A stretch of DNA of 9,746 bases from an uncultured Demequina sp. (GCA_937925595.1 CALALQ010000036.1:1-9746); one strand, 5' to 3'; counted from the stretch's first letter, positions 1 through 7,348 are shown. A program made the numbers and translations. The notes: a model not told the origin generated them from the sequence alone.

Positions 1-99
1 GCGCAGCAGGGTTGATGCAGAAGGCTCGGCGATGGGTGTGACGACGTGGATAGGCTGCCGCGAGCCGATCGGGCAGTCCGCGGGACGGGCTAGGCGATC

Positions 100-375
100 G
101 TGTCGATCAACTCGAGCTCGGTCGCTGAGGGCGACGCGCCCCTCGGTGCGCACGATGCCCATTCTTCGTCGGCTGTGGTCATGAGGCGTCATTGGGACAT
201 CTTCGCCGCCGAGCGGGCATTCCGCGCCGGGCTCATCGCGCGGGGTGTTCCGAGACGCCTCGTGCCAGCGATCATGGCGGCGACGGTGTCTGCCGCGAAA
301 GAGATCTACGGTTTCACTCTCGAGCCGTTCGGCCCTGTCACGCACAGGATGCCGGCGGAGGAGAGCAAGGAGTAA
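100..375 (+). CDS. Small unknown protein, 91 aa
   Basis: I do not recognise this protein. It begins at a GTG with a weak AGG five bases upstream; an internal ATG at 181 (residue 28) is an alternative start that would remove a Ser/Ala-rich, probably disordered N-terminus. From about residue 32 the sequence looks like a compact helical unit, with alternating charged and hydrophobic residues (AERAFRAGLIARGVPRRLVP), an Ala-rich helix, and a short acidic tail ending EESKE. There is no signal peptide, membrane segment or metal-binding motif. The overlapping frames here are Arg/Gly/Ser-rich and look like composition shadows, so this frame is the better candidate. Its length and position beside a transposition locus suggest an accessory gene. 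Confidence that it is coding is moderate; the function is unknown. Confidence 0.5.
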   Translation: MSINSSSVAEGDAPLGAHDAHSSSAVVMRRHWDIFAAERAFRAGLIARGVPRRLVPAIMAATVSAAKEIYGFTLEPFGPVTHRMPAEESKE

Positions 376-389
376 GAGGTGTGTGCGGA

Positions 390-406
390 CCGGGTTCGAC
401 CCCCGG
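390..406 (+). other. tRNA/tmRNA T-arm-like hairpin in intergenic gap
   Basis: In the 169-bp gap 376-544, bases 390-394 (CCGGG) pair perfectly with 402-406 (CCCGG) around a 7-base loop TTCGACC, which matches the T-arm consensus of tRNA and tmRNA. I found no partner for the following bases (GGCAGCA) as an acceptor stem, and no D-arm or anticodon arm upstream, where the 100-375 gene lies. It is therefore not a full tRNA gene. It could be a leftover 3' end of a tRNA or tmRNA used as an integration site, a terminator hairpin for the 100-375 gene, or chance. The rest of the gap shows no gene. Confidence 0.3.
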
Positions 407-544
407 GGCAGCAGGTCGGCGTCGAGAGTCAGCACTAAGGTCGTATGACGTTTCTTCCAGCCTGAGTGTCGGAGGCGGTGTCTACGCTCACAAAGTCGAG
501 CGGATCGAGGGTGGGCCGCCGAGCACAACAGATGGGGGCTGAAA

Positions 545-1573
545 ATGCGTCGACGCAAGCCGGATATGTACGACGGTGATGGCAATATCGATGCCTTGAA
601 GACCTTGCTCTACCTCAAGCGATCGAAGGCGCAAGCGGTAATCAGGTCGAGCATCCGGCCTCATTGGCCCGACCTTGCTCGCGCCCTCGGCGCGTTGCGA
701 ACTGTTGGGAATGCGCTACTGCTCGACGGGGGCGACCGCGCGCATCTCGCTCCCCGTCGGCTGCTAGAACCGCGCGCGGCCTCTCGCGCCGCGGCAGACC
801 GCAAGGCTCAAGCTCGTGCCAATCTCAACACCCACAATGACCTGCTCATGGAGCTCATCAGTGAGTACCTGGTCGCGACCTCTGATCACCTCTGGGCGAT
901 GAGCGTTCTCATGTCGTCCGATCCGCCGTTCCGTCCCCTCCTTGCGACTGGTCGGATTTTGCTTGACGCTGGCGCGCACACGCATTATCTACTTGACCCA
1001 GAGGTCGGACTCCGTGAGCGCGTCGTGCGTGCGGCGAACGTGGAGCTGGACGCTATTCGCCAGGAGTTGAACGATCTCGGTGCGGACGATCAGCGTGAAT
1101 CGGAGGAGCTCTTTGGCCAGCAGGAAGCACTGCTGGCCGCTGGGGATGCGGACGGCATTCCTCGGGCTGTGAGCAGGAAGGGCGAAATTCAACCGCGGTT
1201 CGCACCTGGTCTCATCACTACTGGCCGCATGGCGGACCTCGCGCTCGGGGAGGGTTTTGGTGAGGCCATATGGCGGCTCGCGTCTTCTGTCGTCCACGCC
1301 CGGGACCGCTCCGTTTTGGAATTCGTCGGTGGGCGCGGTTCCATTGACCTCTCTGGAGAGGGCCTCGGTTGGACCATGGGCGTTCCGTATGTCGCGTCCT
1401 GTCTGGTGGTGATGACCGAGACCTATGTGCGGACGGCCGACTACCTTGACCGCGGCGAGCCCGTCCTGCACGACGCGGTTCAGTCCGTATTCCGAACGGT
1501 GCAGGAGATGTCCGGCGACCACGACGACGAACTGCTTGCCCGAGCTGGAATCGACACCTCGGAGTGGGTCTAG
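545..1573 (+). CDS. Unknown soluble protein, 342 aa
   Basis: The ATG start is supported by a GGGGG-containing ribosome binding site a few bases upstream. The product is a long, mostly helical soluble protein with no signal peptide, membrane segment, cysteine cluster or P-loop that I can see. A basic N-terminus (MRRRKPD) is followed by a helical core at about residues 95-185, including HNDLLMELISEYL and ATGRILLDAGAHTHYLLDPE. A charged linker rich in Asp and Glu follows at about 185-205. A second helical part contains WRLASSVVHARDRSVLEFV, which resembles the helix with a conserved His seen in some uncharacterised DUF5677-type proteins; that link is weak. The C-terminus is acidic (GDHDDELLARAG). 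It converges on tniQ with a strong hairpin between them. It could be cargo of the transposon or a chromosomal neighbour; its function is unknown. Confidence 0.8.
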   Translation: MRRRKPDMYDGDGNIDALKTLLYLKRSKAQAVIRSSIRPHWPDLARALGALRTVGNALLLDGGDRAHLAPRRLLEPRAASRAAADRKAQARANLNTHNDLLMELISEYLVATSDHLWAMSVLMSSDPPFRPLLATGRILLDAGAHTHYLLDPEVGLRERVVRAANVELDAIRQELNDLGADDQRESEELFGQQEALLAAGDADGIPRAVSRKGEIQPRFAPGLITTGRMADLALGEGFGEAIWRLASSVVHARDRSVLEFVGGRGSIDLSGEGLGWTMGVPYVASCLVVMTETYVRTADYLDRGEPVLHDAVQSVFRTVQEMSGDHDDELLARAGIDTSEWV

Positions 1574-1586
1574 GCCTGTGTGGGTT

Positions 1587-1620
1587 TCGGGGCGTGGCCT
1601 TCCAGAACGCCACGCCCCGA
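1587..1620. terminator. Bidirectional terminator hairpin
   Basis: A perfect 12-bp inverted repeat, TCGGGGCGTGGC at 1587-1598 and GCCACGCCCCGA at 1609-1620, encloses a 10-nt loop. It lies in the 65-bp gap between the stop codons of the convergent 342-aa gene (ends 1573) and tniQ (ends 1639), where a terminator serving both strands is expected. Neither side has a U-tract, as is common for high-GC actinobacterial terminators. The call rests on the stem strength and the convergent position. Confidence 0.75.
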
Positions 1621-1638
1621 CCGCTATTCCACGGACTG

Positions 1639-3555
1639 TTACGACTCCAGTCGGTGGAGGGCCCGCTCGTGGCGGGGGCACTCGGTGCAGCCGCCCGACT
1701 TGATGCGGTTCGGGACCCGCTGAGGGACGCGGTGGCCGCTGGGGCACTCCCACATGAACTTCGCGTCAGAGCCAGCCATCACCTCGGACGGTGTCTTGCG
1801 ATTGAGATAGGGGTGCCATTCGGCCGCGATTGTGGGGTGCGTCGTGGCGAGGTCGTTGAATCCGGGCAGGATGCGCCGGCCTGCGCAGTATGGGCATCCG
1901 CATCCGCGGGTGCGTGCTTCGATGCGCATCTTGAACGGGTGCTTCCCGTTCTCGCACCACCAGATGACGTCCACCCCCGAGCCTTTGGTGTATTCGTCCG
2001 GCCGACGCCCCTCGTTGAGTTCGGGGAGCCATGTCTTCGCGAGTTCTGGGTACTTGGCGGCGATGCTCCGCCCAGAGTTTCGGGTGCGCTGCTTCTTGCA
2101 GTTCTCGCACGACCGGCGGCCCTTGACGCGGTCCTCGGCGCTCGCACGAAATTCGTGTCCGCAGCGTGCGCATAGCCACAGAAGGCGTCGTGTGTCGGCG
2201 GCTGTGAAGTGGGTGGCGGACTGGGAGTTCGCGCGGCTTGGGTGCAGTTCGGCCGCGAGGCGCGGGTGGGTGGTGGCGAAGTCGTTGACGCCGCGTAGCA
2301 GCACGCGGTTGAGGCATACGCTGCATCCGCTGGAGTTCAGCGTGCGGTTGGAAGGGGTGGCCGCATAAGGGTGCCCCTTCTCGGGGCACTGCCACCACAC
2401 GGTGGTGCCGCTGTAGGCGGCGATGCCCGTCGCGCGAAGGGTGCCGTTGCGGGTGGGGTGCAGATCGGCGGCGACGGCCGGCGAGATGGTGGCGAGGTCG
2501 TTGACACCCGGAACGACGTGACGACCGGTGCATTGGGGGCACACGGTGGGGTGTCGTTCGCCGTCCTGGTCGAAGATGACGTCGTTGTACTCGTGACCGA
2601 AGGCGCAGAGCACCTTCCGCACGTTCGGCGCCGTCTCGGCATCAGTGTTCTGGTGGTGCTGGGCGACCGCGGACAGGTTTGTGTCGCCGGTGCAGGCGAG
2701 ATAGTCGCCGTGGCTTTGGAATGTGTCGGGGTGCGGGTACCAGTCGGTCGCGTCGGCCGGCAGGGTGAAGTCGTGCGAGTGGGTCGGGTGGTAGCTGCGG
2801 TATCCGCGAAGCGCGGTCTGCAATGCGAGGTGCGCGGGCCACAAGCGCAGCCACACGATTCGTGACGCGGCCGGTGCCGGACGGATGGTGAGAGAGGCGA
2901 GGGCCTCAGTCATCCAGGCGAAGGTGTCCGCGTACGGGTGGGATGGGTCGAACAGGCGTCGCATGGTGTCAGGCTGGGTGACCCAGTCGGTGATGGCGAC
3001 TGCCGCCGGAAAGACGGCGGGTGCGGTCTCAACAAGGTCGGCGGTGAGCGCATCGATGACGTCGACGAGCAGCTGGAGGTCGGCCCGTCCAGCGTGGCGC
3101 AGTTTCTGGAGTCGACGGTGGGCGGCGACGGTCTTGGTGGACACTGGCGACTGGGTGGTCGGGACGGTGTCGGGACCTGTCCAGCGGTGGTGGCGCTCGC
3201 AGAGGAAGTCGTCGAGGTGCGGGTGCTGCTGGATGTGCTCGCCGTGGCTGCACAGCAGGCACATCCACCGTTCGGTCAGCAACGACGTGCATGGCGCGCA
3301 CGTCGCTGACTCCCGGTGGAAGTCGCGTGAGGCGGGCGCCGTCAACCGGGAGAGGTCGCGCCGGGTTTTCGCCGACAGGATGGTTTCCCATGTGGCGGTG
3401 GGGTCGGTGGTGTGCGCGAGCTTGAGGAGTTCGCGGGGGACAGTGTCCGCGGCGCCGTTGGCGGTGAGGGTGCGGCGTGTGTACGACTCGAGCGTTTCGC
3501 GGTGCCCGGGACGGACGGTGAACGGGAAGCGGCGGGTGAGGTCTTCGTGGTTCAC
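1639..3555 (-). CDS. tniQ: TniQ-family target selector with zinc-ribbon array
   Basis: This is the presumed target-site selector of the Tn7-like element, 638 aa. The N-terminus (about residues 9-125) looks like TniQ: a PF-x-x-RPG-x-x-E-(S/T)L-x-S(Y/W) type opening, then Cys/His pairs C86/C89, C99/C102 and C119/H122 that probably bind zinc. A helical middle of unknown fold follows (about 140-305). From about 315 to 626 there are five zinc ribbons, each ending in CxxC (339/342, 411/414, 483/486, 554/557, 623/626) and each begun by a Cys plus GH or KH. The linkers repeat the pattern NDLAT-x-HP-x-(L/I)AAE-x-HP. These units match the DUF4379 (PF14311) probable zinc-ribbon pattern, with WW-x-C near the start and GCPYC at the end. 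The GTG start overlaps the tnsC stop as GTGA, so translation is probably coupled, and AAGG lies 7-8 nt upstream. In this family TniQ recruits TnsC to the target; the ribbons binding DNA is my inference. Confidence 0.88.
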   Translation of the reverse strand: MNHEDLTRRFPFTVRPGHRETLESYTRRTLTANGAADTVPRELLKLAHTTDPTATWETILSAKTRRDLSRLTAPASRDFHRESATCAPCTSLLTERWMCLLCSHGEHIQQHPHLDDFLCERHHRWTGPDTVPTTQSPVSTKTVAAHRRLQKLRHAGRADLQLLVDVIDALTADLVETAPAVFPAAVAITDWVTQPDTMRRLFDPSHPYADTFAWMTEALASLTIRPAPAASRIVWLRLWPAHLALQTALRGYRSYHPTHSHDFTLPADATDWYPHPDTFQSHGDYLACTGDTNLSAVAQHHQNTDAETAPNVRKVLCAFGHEYNDVIFDQDGERHPTVCPQCTGRHVVPGVNDLATISPAVAADLHPTRNGTLRATGIAAYSGTTVWWQCPEKGHPYAATPSNRTLNSSGCSVCLNRVLLRGVNDFATTHPRLAAELHPSRANSQSATHFTAADTRRLLWLCARCGHEFRASAEDRVKGRRSCENCKKQRTRNSGRSIAAKYPELAKTWLPELNEGRRPDEYTKGSGVDVIWWCENGKHPFKMRIEARTRGCGCPYCAGRRILPGFNDLATTHPTIAAEWHPYLNRKTPSEVMAGSDAKFMWECPSGHRVPQRVPNRIKSGGCTECPRHERALHRLES

Positions 3556-4622
3556 GACATCACCTTCTCGGTGGCCGTCATCGTGCTCGCCTTACGGCGG
3601 CTTCGGACCTTGGCGTAGAACTCTTCGGCGGCGTGGTCGAGCGTGTACGCGTCCAGCAGTTCCCGGGTGAGGATTTCGTCGTCGGCGCCGTTCTGGATGA
3701 GGTCGATGGCGGTGCCGGTGAGCAGACGGCCGAGGGAGCCGATGGACCCTCCCGTGCGCTCCCACAGGTAGTGGTAGTGCGGGGCCAGGGTCTTGACCGG
3801 GTGGTTGCGGAGGAGCAGGTGCTTTTCGAACCCTTGGACGAGCCCGCCCCACTGCTTGCGCTGCTCGGGATTGCTCCATTCGTAGCGGGTGAGATGGAGA
3901 GCGGTGAACCGGTTCTTCAGCTGCTGACCGCGCGGCCCGTTCATCAGGGAGGAGTCCATGACGTCGATGCCGCAGTACAGGAACGTGGCGGCGACGTCGT
4001 TGTGAAGGCCCTTGAGCAGGTCGACCGCCTCACCGGTGCCGCGGCCGGCGAGGTTCTGCAGTTCGTCGACGACGATGAGCTGCGTCCGAGCGCGGCGGAT
4101 GGCAGCGACCACTTTGGTGCGCAGGTCGGACGTGGAGTCGCGGGTGAGCACCGGGAGACCGAAGAAAGCAGCGAACTCTTTCAACAAGCCTTTCGCGCTG
4201 CTGTCTGCGGGCACTTCGACATACATGACCGGGACCTGTTCATACGCGGCCCAGTCGGGTACCTGCTTGCTGTATTCGTCGAGCACCCACCGCATGAGGC
4301 GCTTGGCGGTGGTGGTCTTTCCGAGGGTGGAGTTACCCGAGAGGATGACACCGGAGTGGCCGGAGTTCCGTGCCCGGTTCTCCTGGAAGGCTCGCGTCAG
4401 CAGGAGTTGGCCCTGCAAAACGGTGTTCGTGCCGAGGACGATGCCGCCGGAGAGGTAGTCCATCCGCTGCTGGTTGTAGGCGACCAGGTCGGCGTAGGTG
4501 GCGCCGTCGGGGAGGGCGGTCGGTGCTGCGAGCGGGTGGGTGAGGTAGTGCAACAGCGACTCACGCCGGTTGAGAGCGGTGGACTCGGCGTCCTGCGTGA
4601 TGAACGTGAGGGGAATTGTCAT
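3552..4622 (-). CDS. tnsC: TnsC/TniB-type AAA+ transposition ATPase
   Basis: This 356-aa protein is the ATP-dependent regulator that would link TniQ at the target to the TnsA/TnsB transposase. Walker A is GNSTLGKTT, starting at residue 96 with the catalytic Lys at 102. Walker B is LIVVDE at 182-187, followed by LQNL as in TnsC/TniB/IstB-type ATPases. A strand with FLYCG at about 214-218 fits the sensor-1 region, NRFTALHL near 237-244 offers an arginine-finger-like Arg, and GGSIGSLGRLL at 291-301 fits the sensor-2 helix. The ATG has an AAAGG ribosome binding site 8 nt upstream and begins 12 nt after the tnsB stop. The stop overlaps the tniQ GTG start by four bases. The length is typical of compact TnsC/TniB proteins, shorter than Tn7 TnsC. 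No key residue is missing, so the gene looks functional. Confidence 0.92.
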   Translation of the reverse strand: MTIPLTFITQDAESTALNRRESLLHYLTHPLAAPTALPDGATYADLVAYNQQRMDYLSGGIVLGTNTVLQGQLLLTRAFQENRARNSGHSGVILSGNSTLGKTTTAKRLMRWVLDEYSKQVPDWAAYEQVPVMYVEVPADSSAKGLLKEFAAFFGLPVLTRDSTSDLRTKVVAAIRRARTQLIVVDELQNLAGRGTGEAVDLLKGLHNDVAATFLYCGIDVMDSSLMNGPRGQQLKNRFTALHLTRYEWSNPEQRKQWGGLVQGFEKHLLLRNHPVKTLAPHYHYLWERTGGSIGSLGRLLTGTAIDLIQNGADDEILTRELLDAYTLDHAAEEFYAKVRSRRKASTMTATEKVMS

Positions 4623-4634
4623 GGTGGGGGCCTT

Positions 4635-6488
4635 TCAGAAGACGTCGACGATGTAGTCGTCGTCGTCGAGGAAGTCGTCGGCGGTGTAAGAAGGCAAGGA
4701 GATGGGGAGGCGTTCGGGTTCGGGGAACGGGGTGCCGGCGATTTCGGCGTCGGAGCGGGCGGTGAGGTGCCGGTAGTCGTCGACGGGACCGAAGTGGGGC
4801 TCGTAGAGCCGGGCTTCTGCGCCGCGTTCGTGGCATTCGATGAGCTTGTTGTCGCGGTCCACGACCCACACGCAAGTCGGGTTGTACGGGTCAACTTTCA
4901 CTTCCCATTTGCCGCCGTGGCGCTGCTGGCCGGAGGGAGTGCCGCGCAGGGGGTGGAGGTCGGTGGAGTCGTACTGGCGGTTGTCGTACTTGAATCCGGT
5001 GCGGCCGATGACGCGGAATTCGGACGGAAGCATCCGGATGTAGTCCTCGCGGGAGAGCACCACCGGCATCTGCGCCACCGTCAGTGCCGCTTGCGCCGCC
5101 TTCTGATTCGGCGTGAGCTGTCGGGACGGGTGGAGCCGGTCGCGCAGGCCGGCGTGCGGCCGGTTCTGCCAGACCGACACGACCCAGTCCTCGAACAGTT
5201 CCCGAAGCGCCTCGACCGTCAGCAGCTTCTCCGTCGGAGTGGGCTTACCGCGGTGGTCGGGGCTTCGGCCGATGTACCCGGGAAGGGCCTGAGTGAACAA
5301 CGAGTTGATGCTGCCGAACAGGCGCTCCACATGCGCTTTGGCGGTTGGCGTGTGCGGCGGGGACATCAGGATGGAGCATCCCATCTGCTGGGCGGCGGAA
5401 CGGAACGTCGTCGACACGTAGTCGCGTCCCCGGTCGATGGTGATGCTCCGCGGATAGATGTGCGGGTGGGCATGCGCGTGCTCCAGATACTGTGCTTCGG
5501 TCAGGAGCCGGATACCGGGGTCCCTGCGGCGGAGAGTGTCACGAAGCGACTCGCGGGAGGGCCTGTTCTGGCGGGGAGTGACGGCCTGCGCGAGCAGCAG
5601 GGCATGGTCGACGCCCTTGGTCGCGGTCAGACGGATGGTGTAGGCCATGATGGTCCGCGAGTACACGTCCAGCATCACGGTCAGATGCGGCCGAGCGCGC
5701 CCATCGGGTGTTTGCACCTCGACGTCCATCAGATTGGTGTCGACGTGCACCTGGGAGCCGGGGAGGAGCTGCTCGTTCTTGGTGAAAGTCAGGTCGGGTC
5801 GGCCCGCGAGGGAAGCGCGGGTCTTCGCAGAGCCCTTCAGGTGCTTGTCGTAACCGAGCGCCGCGACGATGCGGTAGCGCGTTGCGCGGGAGGGGAGCTT
5901 GATGGTGCCGTACTGGTCCTTCAACCGCTCGGTTGTCTGCTTGAGAAGGTACGCAATCGTGTGAGTGGACTCCTCTGGCTGTTCGTCGATGACGGCGATG
6001 AGAACGTTCAGAATGCGCCCGTCGATGAGGTCCAGGCGGCCGTATTCACGAAGTGACCGGCCATCGACGAGTCCGATGAGGCCGTTCCGCTGGTACGCCT
6101 TCATCTTCGCGAAGAAGGTCGAGCGGTACATGCCGCGCCCGGTGTCGCGGAGCTCGTCGAGCTTGTGGGAAATGCGCTGCTCCTGGGAGTAGGTCGCGAG
6201 GTCGTATTTGGGGCGACGAATGTTGTTGCGCCCAACCCCGGTGAGCACCTCGTCGATGTCGGCAGCCATCATCGAAGCCGCCTTCAGAACGGGCTTGGGG
6301 AGGGTGTCCAGTAGGCGTGGGGAACGCGTCTCTTCCGAGGTCACGAGGGTCGCGAGCTCGGCAGGGGTGACCGTGCGCCGCACCCCGGTGAGTCGGTGGA
6401 CGAGGGTGACGGCGGCGGTGGTGGCGGATTCGAGTTCGTACACTTCTCCGTCGATGGCGACGGCGGCGTTCTTGGTGGGCGATGCCAT
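4635..6488 (-). CDS. tnsB: TnsB-type DDE transposase
   Basis: This is the 617-aa catalytic transposase of the Mu/Tn7 (rve) class, expected to bind the element ends and perform 3' strand cleavage and joining. The likely triad is D250 (in QVHVDTNLMDV), D352 (in ITIDRGRDYVS) and E388 (in KAHVERLFGSIN); the last two are separated by exactly 35 residues, the classical DDE spacing. The N-terminal 200 residues are helical and probably bind DNA; a beta-barrel-like domain follows the catalytic core (about 495-560). The C-terminal tail is very acidic (DDFLDDDDYIVDVF). I chose the ATG at 6488 because AAAGGGAG lies 7 nt upstream and it begins 17 bp after the tnsA stop. The frame is open for another 185 codons upstream, but that extension lies over tnsA and reads as Arg/Pro-rich shadow sequence. 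It is second in the tnsABC-tniQ operon. Confidence 0.93.
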   Translation of the reverse strand: MASPTKNAAVAIDGEVYELESATTAAVTLVHRLTGVRRTVTPAELATLVTSEETRSPRLLDTLPKPVLKAASMMAADIDEVLTGVGRNNIRRPKYDLATYSQEQRISHKLDELRDTGRGMYRSTFFAKMKAYQRNGLIGLVDGRSLREYGRLDLIDGRILNVLIAVIDEQPEESTHTIAYLLKQTTERLKDQYGTIKLPSRATRYRIVAALGYDKHLKGSAKTRASLAGRPDLTFTKNEQLLPGSQVHVDTNLMDVEVQTPDGRARPHLTVMLDVYSRTIMAYTIRLTATKGVDHALLLAQAVTPRQNRPSRESLRDTLRRRDPGIRLLTEAQYLEHAHAHPHIYPRSITIDRGRDYVSTTFRSAAQQMGCSILMSPPHTPTAKAHVERLFGSINSLFTQALPGYIGRSPDHRGKPTPTEKLLTVEALRELFEDWVVSVWQNRPHAGLRDRLHPSRQLTPNQKAAQAALTVAQMPVVLSREDYIRMLPSEFRVIGRTGFKYDNRQYDSTDLHPLRGTPSGQQRHGGKWEVKVDPYNPTCVWVVDRDNKLIECHERGAEARLYEPHFGPVDDYRHLTARSDAEIAGTPFPEPERLPISLPSYTADDFLDDDDYIVDVF

Positions 6489-6505
6489 GGTGATGCTCCC
6501 TTTGG

Positions 6506-7237
6506 TCAGGCGGCGCGGGCGCCGAGTGTGAGGGGGGTGCGGCCGGAAAGCCGCTCGTTGAGGTCGGTGGTGAACGCTCGCGTCCACATCAGGTGGAACA
6601 GTCCGCGGCGAGCCAGAGCGGTGCTGGAGGCAGGCAGCTGACGGGTGGCGTCGTTGATGGTCCAGTCCGGCTGCGCCGCCGCGAGAAGCTCCTGCTCGGA
6701 CTCGGCGCCAGGGTGGTTGTTGGGGTGGCGGAACTGCGACAGGAACGTGACGTTGACGCGCTCCTGCACGGGGATGTCGGCCAGGACGTGATAGTCCCAG
6801 CCGATGTCCTGGCATAGGTCTCGGGTCCACTCGAACTGCGCGTGCGCCTTGGCGTTGATACGGGCGGCGGGCTTGACGTCGTAGATGGTCTGGACGCCGC
6901 GCGCGTCGAGCGCGAGGAAGTCCGGGTAGTGGGTGATGCCGTCGCTGTCGGTGAGCTTCATCGGCTGCGAAGCGAGGGCCACGATGTCGCCGGCGAAGTC
7001 GAGCATCATCAGCCAGTCCCGCTCGTGCAGCGATTCGTGCCACACATGGGCGCCGGTAGACGCCATCCAGTAGTAGCCGTGATAGTTCTTCTGCCGCGGG
7101 TATGCCGCGCCCTGTCGGACCGGCTCCGTGAGGTACAGCTCGGCGCTGAGCAGGCCGGCGTCCAGCGGTGCGCTCTTCACCTTGCCGTGCCGCTTCCAGG
7201 CGGCGAGGTTGCCGGGGGTGGCTTCTCTTTCGTTCAT
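6506..7237 (-). CDS. tnsA: TnsA-like transposon endonuclease
   Basis: This 243-aa protein is the likely 5'-strand nuclease of the heteromeric transposase. The TnsA-type PD-(D/E)xK core is visible: E72 in SLHERDWLMMLDF, D106 in HYPDFLAL, and D120-V-K122 in IYDVKP. A conserved-looking stretch NYHGYYWMASTG precedes it, and a helical C-terminal half (about 125-243) follows. In Tn7, TnsA cuts the 5' ends so that the element is excised fully; its presence here argues for cut-and-paste rather than cointegrate formation. I chose the ATG at 7237, with GGGGAG three bases before it, over an in-frame GTG at 7279 that lacks a ribosome binding site. The choice is also supported by a 31-bp leader motif shared with the 8281 gene, which ends 7 nt before this ATG. 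First gene of the operon, divergent from the helix-turn-helix gene. Confidence 0.88.
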   Translation of the reverse strand: MNEREATPGNLAAWKRHGKVKSAPLDAGLLSAELYLTEPVRQGAAYPRQKNYHGYYWMASTGAHVWHESLHERDWLMMLDFAGDIVALASQPMKLTDSDGITHYPDFLALDARGVQTIYDVKPAARINAKAHAQFEWTRDLCQDIGWDYHVLADIPVQERVNVTFLSQFRHPNNHPGAESEQELLAAAQPDWTINDATRQLPASSTALARRGLFHLMWTRAFTTDLNERLSGRTPLTLGARAA

Positions 7238-7244
7238 ATTCTCC

Positions 7245-7275
7245 CCGTGCGCAGTACGCGTTGGAATGTGGGTCA
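7245..7275 (-). promoter_or_regulatory. Shared 31-bp leader motif, copy 1 (before tnsA)
   Basis: Read on the minus strand from 7275, this begins TGACCCA, has ATT at positions 9-11, and ends with GCG-T-ACTGCGCA-C-GG, 7 nt before the tnsA ATG. It matches 24 of 31 positions without gaps to 8242-8272, which lies 8 nt before another start codon in the same orientation to its gene. A TGACC block and a TGCGCA block are separated by 17 bp in both copies, which resembles -35/-10 spacing, but the second block is not a TAnnnT -10 box. An operator, a promoter for an alternative sigma factor, or a transposase-binding site are all possible. Confidence 0.5.
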
Positions 7276-7338
7276 GCACAAGGACGTCCCGATCAGAATG
7301 AAAAAAGGCGCGTGAAGCACGGTCGCACGAATTCCAGA

Positions 7339-7344
7339 TAAGAT
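7339..7344 (+). promoter_or_regulatory. Candidate -10 box before the HTH gene
   Basis: TAAGAT fits the TAnnnT -10 pattern and lies 4 nt before the GTG at 7349 and 10 nt before the in-frame ATG at 7355. No convincing ribosome binding site is present, so the transcript may be leaderless, starting at or near one of these codons. No good -35 box was found, so this is a tentative call. Confidence 0.3.
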
Positions 7345-7348
7345 CGAT

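Noticed and set aside
1..41. Possible C-terminal end of an upstream gene (frame 3, stop at 39-41)
   Set aside because: Only about a dozen codons are visible, which is too short to separate from chance. Bases 42-99 hold no feature I can support.
989..1753. 254-codon open frame on the - strand
   Set aside because: It overlaps the 342-aa gene and runs across the terminator and the end of tniQ. Pro/Arg-rich shadow with no domain.
1900..2610. Regularly spaced similar sequences in tniQ, considered as a CRISPR or DNA repeat
   Set aside because: The repetition is at protein level (zinc ribbons and NDLAT linkers about 70 residues apart). The DNA copies are divergent and remain in frame.
3633..6056. 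Very long open frame (807 codons) on the + strand
   Set aside because: It is antisense to tnsC and tnsB, both of which have clear catalytic motifs. Its translation is Gly/Val/Glu-rich with no domain pattern, as expected from a shadow frame in high-GC DNA.
6489..7043. 185-codon upstream extension of the tnsB frame
   Set aside because: It overlaps tnsA in another frame, is Arg/Pro/Ala-rich, and the ATG at 6488 has a good ribosome binding site.
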